Origin: an uncultured Bacteroidales bacterium
GTDB taxonomy: Bacteria > Bacteroidota > Bacteroidia > Bacteroidales > Bacteroidaceae
Direction: 5' to 3'
NCBI GenBank assembly: GCA_902788275.1
Contig: CADAJV010000021.1
Span: forward strand, 1-33,653
DNA: 33,653 nt
Part shown: in pieces, positions 30,184 to 33,653 of the stretch
Numbering within the stretch: the stretch's first letter is position 1
Layout of the letters: each line of letters begins with the position of its first letter
Made by a program: the position numbers and the translations under genes
The notes under the pieces: generated by a model
Database searches by the model: none
What the model was told of the DNA's origin: nothing
The model's input: the letters and a program-made list of their open reading frames with translations, nothing else

Positions 30184-31380
30184 TTACCTTCGTCTAGTTA
30201 ACTCCTTGTTTACTTCCCGTTTCTCAACCACACTCGTAGCGATGCCGTCTGCAAGCTGCGTTACAAGCACATCGCCGTCAGTCAGGGCAGAAGCAGAAGA
30301 TACAGTCTTACCATTGAGGCGAGTGATGCTGTAGCCAAGACGCAGAATATTGACAGGGTCGTAGTGGACAATGGCTCGCTCAAAGGTGTCTAGTCTGTAG
30401 TGTAGCGTCTGCATATACTGACGCAGTGCAGAGCGCACACCTAACTCCAACTGCTGAACATGGCTGCGATGGGAATCAAGTAAACAGACTGCCATCTGAC
30501 CAATGCGCTCATAATTGCGCAAAAGGCTAGCCTCCTCGTCCATACGGTCAATGAGAAACGCTGCCACTGCCGTAGGGGTCTTCAGGCTGATGTTAGCCAC
30601 AAAATCCAGCACCGTAGTGTCGCGATCGTGACCGATACCCACTATGATAGGCAGCGGAAATTGGGCGCAGCAGGCAGCCAGGTTGTAATTCTCAAAACCG
30701 GCAAGGTCACTGACGGCACCGCCGCCACGAATAATTACCACAGCATCCCACCTGTCAGCCTCGCCGGCAATGGTATCGAGGGCACTGATGACAGAGCGCG
30801 CCGTGCCCTCGCCCTGCATCAGGGCAGGAAACAACTGATGACGGAAGGCATATCCTTGAACATTGCCGTCAAGCTGATTGCAAAAGTCGCCATAGCCTGC
30901 GGCCGTAGCCGAAGAAATGACAGCTATGCGCTGCAATGGACGTGGCAGCACCAGTGACTTATTCATCTCCATCACTCCCTCCTGCTCCAACTTAAGTAGT
31001 ATCTGCCTGCGCAGCTGCTCCATGGCACCAAGGGTGTAGGTGGGGTCTATATCTCTGACGACAAGGGAATAGCCATAAGCTTCATGGAAACTGATGCTGA
31101 CCTCCAATTGCACCTTAAGCCCGGCGCAAAATACCTGCCCGGTAGCCTCCTCAAAGGTCAGCTTGAGCATGGGAAAGAGGTTAGCATAGATTACGGCACG
31201 TGCCTTGGCCTTGGGCGCAGCACCACGCTCGCCCTGCTCCACCAACTCCAAATAACAGTGGCCACGACCAGCCACACGCACCTCGCTCAGTTCTGCAGTA
31301 ACCCAATAGCTGTCGGTAAAAGAGTTCTCAACAAGCTCCCTCACCAAGCTGTTAAGTTGGTAAAGAGTAAGTGTCTTCAT
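30184..31380 (-). CDS. xseA: Exodeoxyribonuclease VII large subunit
   Basis: A 398-residue catalytic subunit. The N-terminal OB-fold domain (about 1-100) starts LYQLNSLVRELVENSFTDSY, followed by VTAELSEV and GHCYLELVE. The nuclease domain has the family segments PLQRIAVISSATAAGYGDF, VVIIRGGGAVSDLAGFENY (about 215-235) and VGIGHDRDTTVLDFVA, which contain the conserved Asp, Arg and His residues. The helical C-terminal region that binds XseB ends with LRLGYSITRLNGK. It is a little shorter than the E. coli protein. The start codon overlaps the stop of the PorT-like gene (ATGA), so the two are translationally linked. Confidence 0.96.
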   Translation of the reverse strand: MKTLTLYQLNSLVRELVENSFTDSYWVTAELSEVRVAGRGHCYLELVEQGERGAAPKAKARAVIYANLFPMLKLTFEEATGQVFCAGLKVQLEVSISFHEAYGYSLVVRDIDPTYTLGAMEQLRRQILLKLEQEGVMEMNKSLVLPRPLQRIAVISSATAAGYGDFCNQLDGNVQGYAFRHQLFPALMQGEGTARSVISALDTIAGEADRWDAVVIIRGGGAVSDLAGFENYNLAACCAQFPLPIIVGIGHDRDTTVLDFVANISLKTPTAVAAFLIDRMDEEASLLRNYERIGQMAVCLLDSHRSHVQQLELGVRSALRQYMQTLHYRLDTFERAIVHYDPVNILRLGYSITRLNGKTVSSASALTDGDVLVTQLADGIATSVVEKREVNKELTRRR

Positions 31381-32090
31381 TTCAGGTCCATCAGGTAGGC
31401 CAACTTCACGTGGATAGTACCATTAGCAGACCGCGCAAAAGGGTCCTTCTTGCTGTTGCCAAACATATCGGCAAGGCCATAGTAGTAGCGGCCCTCAAGA
31501 ATGAAGTGACCTACAGGTGAATTATACTCCAGTCCAAGGCCGCCGGCTATACCGTAATCAAACTTGCGCTCAATGTCAAGGTCATACTGCGCCACCACGT
31601 TGTTGGGACGCAGAGGCGTGCCATGCTCATCGGTAGTCCACTGGCTGCTGCGCTTAGAACTGTCGCCTATGCATAAGCCTATCTGCGGACCGGCTTGGAA
31701 GAAAAACTGCAGGCCCTTCTGCTCCTTGCCCCACGCCAGACGCGCAAAGACTGGCAACTGTAGGTAGCTAACATTACGACTGTAGGTATCATTGAGCGAC
31801 TGGCCGCGGTCATCGCGTATGTCTTCCTTCCAACCGAGTTGTGTATAGTTAAGTTCTGCGTAGAGGGCACAGTAGGTAGTGAAATATTTCTCGCTGACAT
31901 ATTTCAGCGACAGACCCAGTGAAGGCCCCACGTGCATCTTCTGCTTGATTGTGGGATCAAAGTCCACACTGTTGATAGCCACGCCGCCATTGGCACCGAG
32001 GCTAAGCACATTGCGCGGCTCGCCTATCTGAGCCTTACCCAGCAGGGCAATGCATATAGCAAAAGAAAGAAAAAATATTCTCTTATTCAT
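31377..32090 (-). CDS. PorT-like outer-membrane beta-barrel protein
   Basis: A 237-residue protein with signal peptide MNKRIFFLSFAICIALLGKA. The mature part follows the OMP_b-brl_2 / PorT-like plan of about eight strands: LSLGANGGVAIN near the start, LGLSLKYVSEKYF, CALYAELNYTQLGW, LQLPVFARLAWG (the LxLPxxxR motif of this family), FFQAGPQIGL, YGIAGGLGLEY, and a last strand VKLAYLMDLK. Proteins of this family are widespread in Bacteroidetes, mostly of unknown function. Similarity of fold does not make it the type IX secretion protein PorT. It is 13 bases behind the PBP-like gene and overlaps the xseA start by 4 bases. Confidence 0.85.
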   Translation of the reverse strand: MNKRIFFLSFAICIALLGKAQIGEPRNVLSLGANGGVAINSVDFDPTIKQKMHVGPSLGLSLKYVSEKYFTTYCALYAELNYTQLGWKEDIRDDRGQSLNDTYSRNVSYLQLPVFARLAWGKEQKGLQFFFQAGPQIGLCIGDSSKRSSQWTTDEHGTPLRPNNVVAQYDLDIERKFDYGIAGGLGLEYNSPVGHFILEGRYYYGLADMFGNSKKDPFARSANGTIHVKLAYLMDLK

Positions 32091-32103
32091 TGTCAGTAAT
32101 AGT

Positions 32104-33189
32104 CTATTCGCTCATCTCCACCAGCTCCTGCATGCCGTCGGGCTTATAGTGTACCATCAGCACGGCAGTGTTGATAAGACCCGACAGAGTGGTGCGCGGA
32201 CGGAATCGGAATACGCTCTGCAGTGGCGCTGCATAGACCTGCTGGTCGTAGAACTCTATCTTATAGCGGCTGAAACCCTTGAGCATATAGTAGCCCGTAT
32301 CAAAGCCCCACAGAGGGAAGGAGAAACGCTCATTAGGCAGGTCGCGATCAAAATTATCCTTATACATAGCCGCAAACTTCTTTACCCTCGGCAGTGCCGT
32401 ACGGGGGAAATACTGTTGGATAACATAGGCGTTCATCTGACAGAGGGCCTTGCGGTCGGCCTCTGTCTGCACGCGGTCATACCATGCAGGATAACCTACC
32501 ACGGCAGCCTTCACGCCACTGCTCTTGGCAGCCAACGAATGCATGGTAGCCTGTGTCTGCTCATCATACATGCTGGGTATGAGCACTGCGCTCTCATCAG
32601 CCATAAGCTGCACAATCTTCTTCTCCTGCTTGGGCCACTCCAGCAGCTTGGCATCCTTCACATACTTGCTAACATAGTTGGCTATAGGACATATCTGTGT
32701 ACCTCCGTTACACGACACAACATAAAGCGTCTTTCCTTTTAGGGCACTGATAATCAGTTGATAGGCCGATAGTGTAAAGTCAGTCTGAGTGACACGCAGC
32801 GCGTAGAACGCGGGGTTAGAGATAAATTCATCATAGGCACCGCCAAAGGGCACTGCCACCTTGGTGCCGTTACGTCGGGAATATTCGTTGACCACCTTCA
32901 GCTGCTCCTGATTAGACGGGGCAAAAATTATGTCAAACACCCCATTCTGGCTCTCACTGAGCAAAGCCTGCATATCCTGAGCCGTCTGGCCGCTGTGGGC
33001 CGCTGTTACAGCAAACTGCTGACCGCCCTGACTGAGCGAATCGACAGCCATCAACAGACCACGGTAATATTCCACCGCACTCTGCCCCACTGCACCGCCC
33101 GACTTGAAGGGAAGAAATACGCCCACCTTAACCTGAGCCATGGCAGGCAGCACGCAGGCAAACATTAAGATTTTTGTCAGTATCTTCAT
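32104..33189 (-). CDS. Periplasmic-binding-protein type 1-like protein
   Basis: A 361-residue protein with signal peptide MKILTKILMFACVLPAMA. The mature part opens VKVGVFLPFKSG and continues SAVEYYRGLLMAVDSL, the pattern of the type 1 periplasmic-binding fold (LivJ/LysM-linked proteins of Bacteroidetes). Further strands are FDIIFAPSNQEQLKVVNEYS, TLYVVSCNGG and VKAAVVGYPAWYDRV, and a late WGFDTGYYMLKGF helix also fits. No LysM domain is seen, unlike relatives I recall, and no ABC permease or ATPase genes are nearby, so a transport role is doubtful. It is the first gene of an apparent operon with PorT-like, xseA and xseB. A weak -7 box TAATTTCG (33208-33215) precedes it. Confidence 0.75.
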   Translation of the reverse strand: MKILTKILMFACVLPAMAQVKVGVFLPFKSGGAVGQSAVEYYRGLLMAVDSLSQGGQQFAVTAAHSGQTAQDMQALLSESQNGVFDIIFAPSNQEQLKVVNEYSRRNGTKVAVPFGGAYDEFISNPAFYALRVTQTDFTLSAYQLIISALKGKTLYVVSCNGGTQICPIANYVSKYVKDAKLLEWPKQEKKIVQLMADESAVLIPSMYDEQTQATMHSLAAKSSGVKAAVVGYPAWYDRVQTEADRKALCQMNAYVIQQYFPRTALPRVKKFAAMYKDNFDRDLPNERFSFPLWGFDTGYYMLKGFSRYKIEFYDQQVYAAPLQSVFRFRPRTTLSGLINTAVLMVHYKPDGMQELVEMSE

Positions 33190-33388
33190 AGCTTGTGTAT
33201 TTGGATGCGAAATTACTAAAATAGCCGCAAACAAGCCGCATAACCTCCCGAAAAATCCACACTCTTACATTTATTATTGTATTAACGAGCTCTCTTGTCT
33301 CAAGCCATACACCCGATTGTATTTACATGCACCCACCGCAGCAATTGGCCATGCTCCCTCATCCTTATGTCATGGAAATAAAACTTTT

Positions 33389-33470
33389 GGCAACAATATA
33401 GCAGTTGGCACAGATTGCAGTCTCTGCGAAATAGTCATGCTCTCTCTGTGCCAACATCTGTGTCATTGCC
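33389..33470 (-). repeat. 82-bp GGCAA hairpin element, right copy
   Basis: Read on the minus strand it starts GGCAATGACACAGATGTTGG and ends CCAACTGCTATATTGTTGCC, like the left copy at 111-192, with about two differences over 82 bases. It is therefore in opposite orientation. The similarity extends about 48 bases beyond one end (33471-33518). Confidence 0.85.
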
Positions 33471-33574
33471 CATAAAAAAATAAAGTATTTTTTGCATACA
33501 TTCCTGCATTATTTCGCTTAAAGGATTGAAAAACAGACGATTTAATATGCAGGGTAATTTTGTCCTGTGGAAAT

Positions 33575-33653
33575 CAAAGGCGAAGCCTTCGCGAAGATTT
33601 CGTCGGTGGTCGCGCCGTCTTGAAAGAGGCTGGGCCTCTTTAGGCGCGGGCCG
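33575..33653. repeat. GGCGCGACCA hairpin repeat cut by the window end
   Basis: GGCGAAGCCTTCGCGAAGAT precedes GTCGGTGGTCGCGCCGTCTT. AAAGAGGC-TGG-GCCTCTTT follows. Bases 33601-33647 match the reverse complement of 22109-22153. It continues past the window. Confidence 0.65.

Larger units (their letters stand above)
33190..33653. other. Right-edge spacer with repeats
   Basis: No gene. Bases 33230-33388 are plain AT-rich sequence. The 82-bp GGCAA element follows (33389-33470). Its flank (33471-33518) matches 64-110 in reverse. From about 33575 comes a GGCGCGACCA-type hairpin repeat that runs off the window. Confidence 0.7.

Noticed and set aside
31377-32090. Calling the barrel protein PorT of the type IX secretion system
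   Set aside because: Only the general fold is supported. No other type IX secretion gene is nearby.

Overview
The window looks like a chromosomal segment of a Bacteroidales bacterium, probably Prevotella-like. The gene families point there (DUF5020 and DUF3316-type outer-membrane proteins, a ParC ending in an acidic tail plus NGQLRLF, a glycerophosphodiesterase with a Bacteroidetes C-terminal sorting-like tail, a PorT-like barrel, a long NifJ). So do the promoters, which carry the Bacteroidetes -7 box TAnnTTTG, in two cases with a -33 TTTG 20 bases upstream. Coding DNA is moderately GC-rich, while spacers are AT-rich and crowded with repeats. No complete transposase, prophage or CRISPR array is visible.

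Layout. 1-5 kb, minus strand: topoisomerase IV subunit A, a DUF3316-like envelope protein and an S41 lipoprotein peptidase. 5-11 kb, plus strand: an ABC-F ATPase, a secreted M13 metallopeptidase, and MetA 7 bases behind it. 11-14 kb: a U32 RNA-hydroxylase-type protein and a membrane lipoprotein, convergent with an ATP-grasp-like protein. 15-20 kb: a DUF4143-type ATPase and pyruvate:ferredoxin oxidoreductase. 20.2-21.2 kb: a HigBA-like toxin-antitoxin pair between two 187-bp direct repeats. 21.2-22.2 kb: a gene-free repeat island. 22.2-28.7 kb: a secreted glycerophosphodiesterase, a Tsx-like outer-membrane channel with an inner-membrane purine permease, and an NhaC antiporter. 28.7-33.2 kb, minus strand: an SDR oxidoreductase, tRNA-Pro(CGG), and the operon PBP-like / PorT-like / xseA / xseB.

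The most unusual content is the repeats. (1) About 82-bp hairpin elements starting GGCAA occur in opposite orientations near both window ends, and an interrupted copy lies at 21.5-21.8 kb. (2) A module carrying a -7-like box, tandem 10-bp purine units resembling Shine-Dalgarno sequences, and a conserved start codon lies upstream of three genes, always in their orientation. Two copies encode a six-residue micro-ORF. (3) Hairpins with the core GGCGCGACCA recur in spacers. (4) C/G-rich palindromic repeats appear in frame inside ABC-F and the ParC tail, and less certainly in the U32 protein. A separate repeat is in frame in the membrane lipoprotein. (5) The 3' end of tRNA-Pro is copied twice downstream of the gene.

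All family assignments come from reading motifs by eye. No database search was possible.
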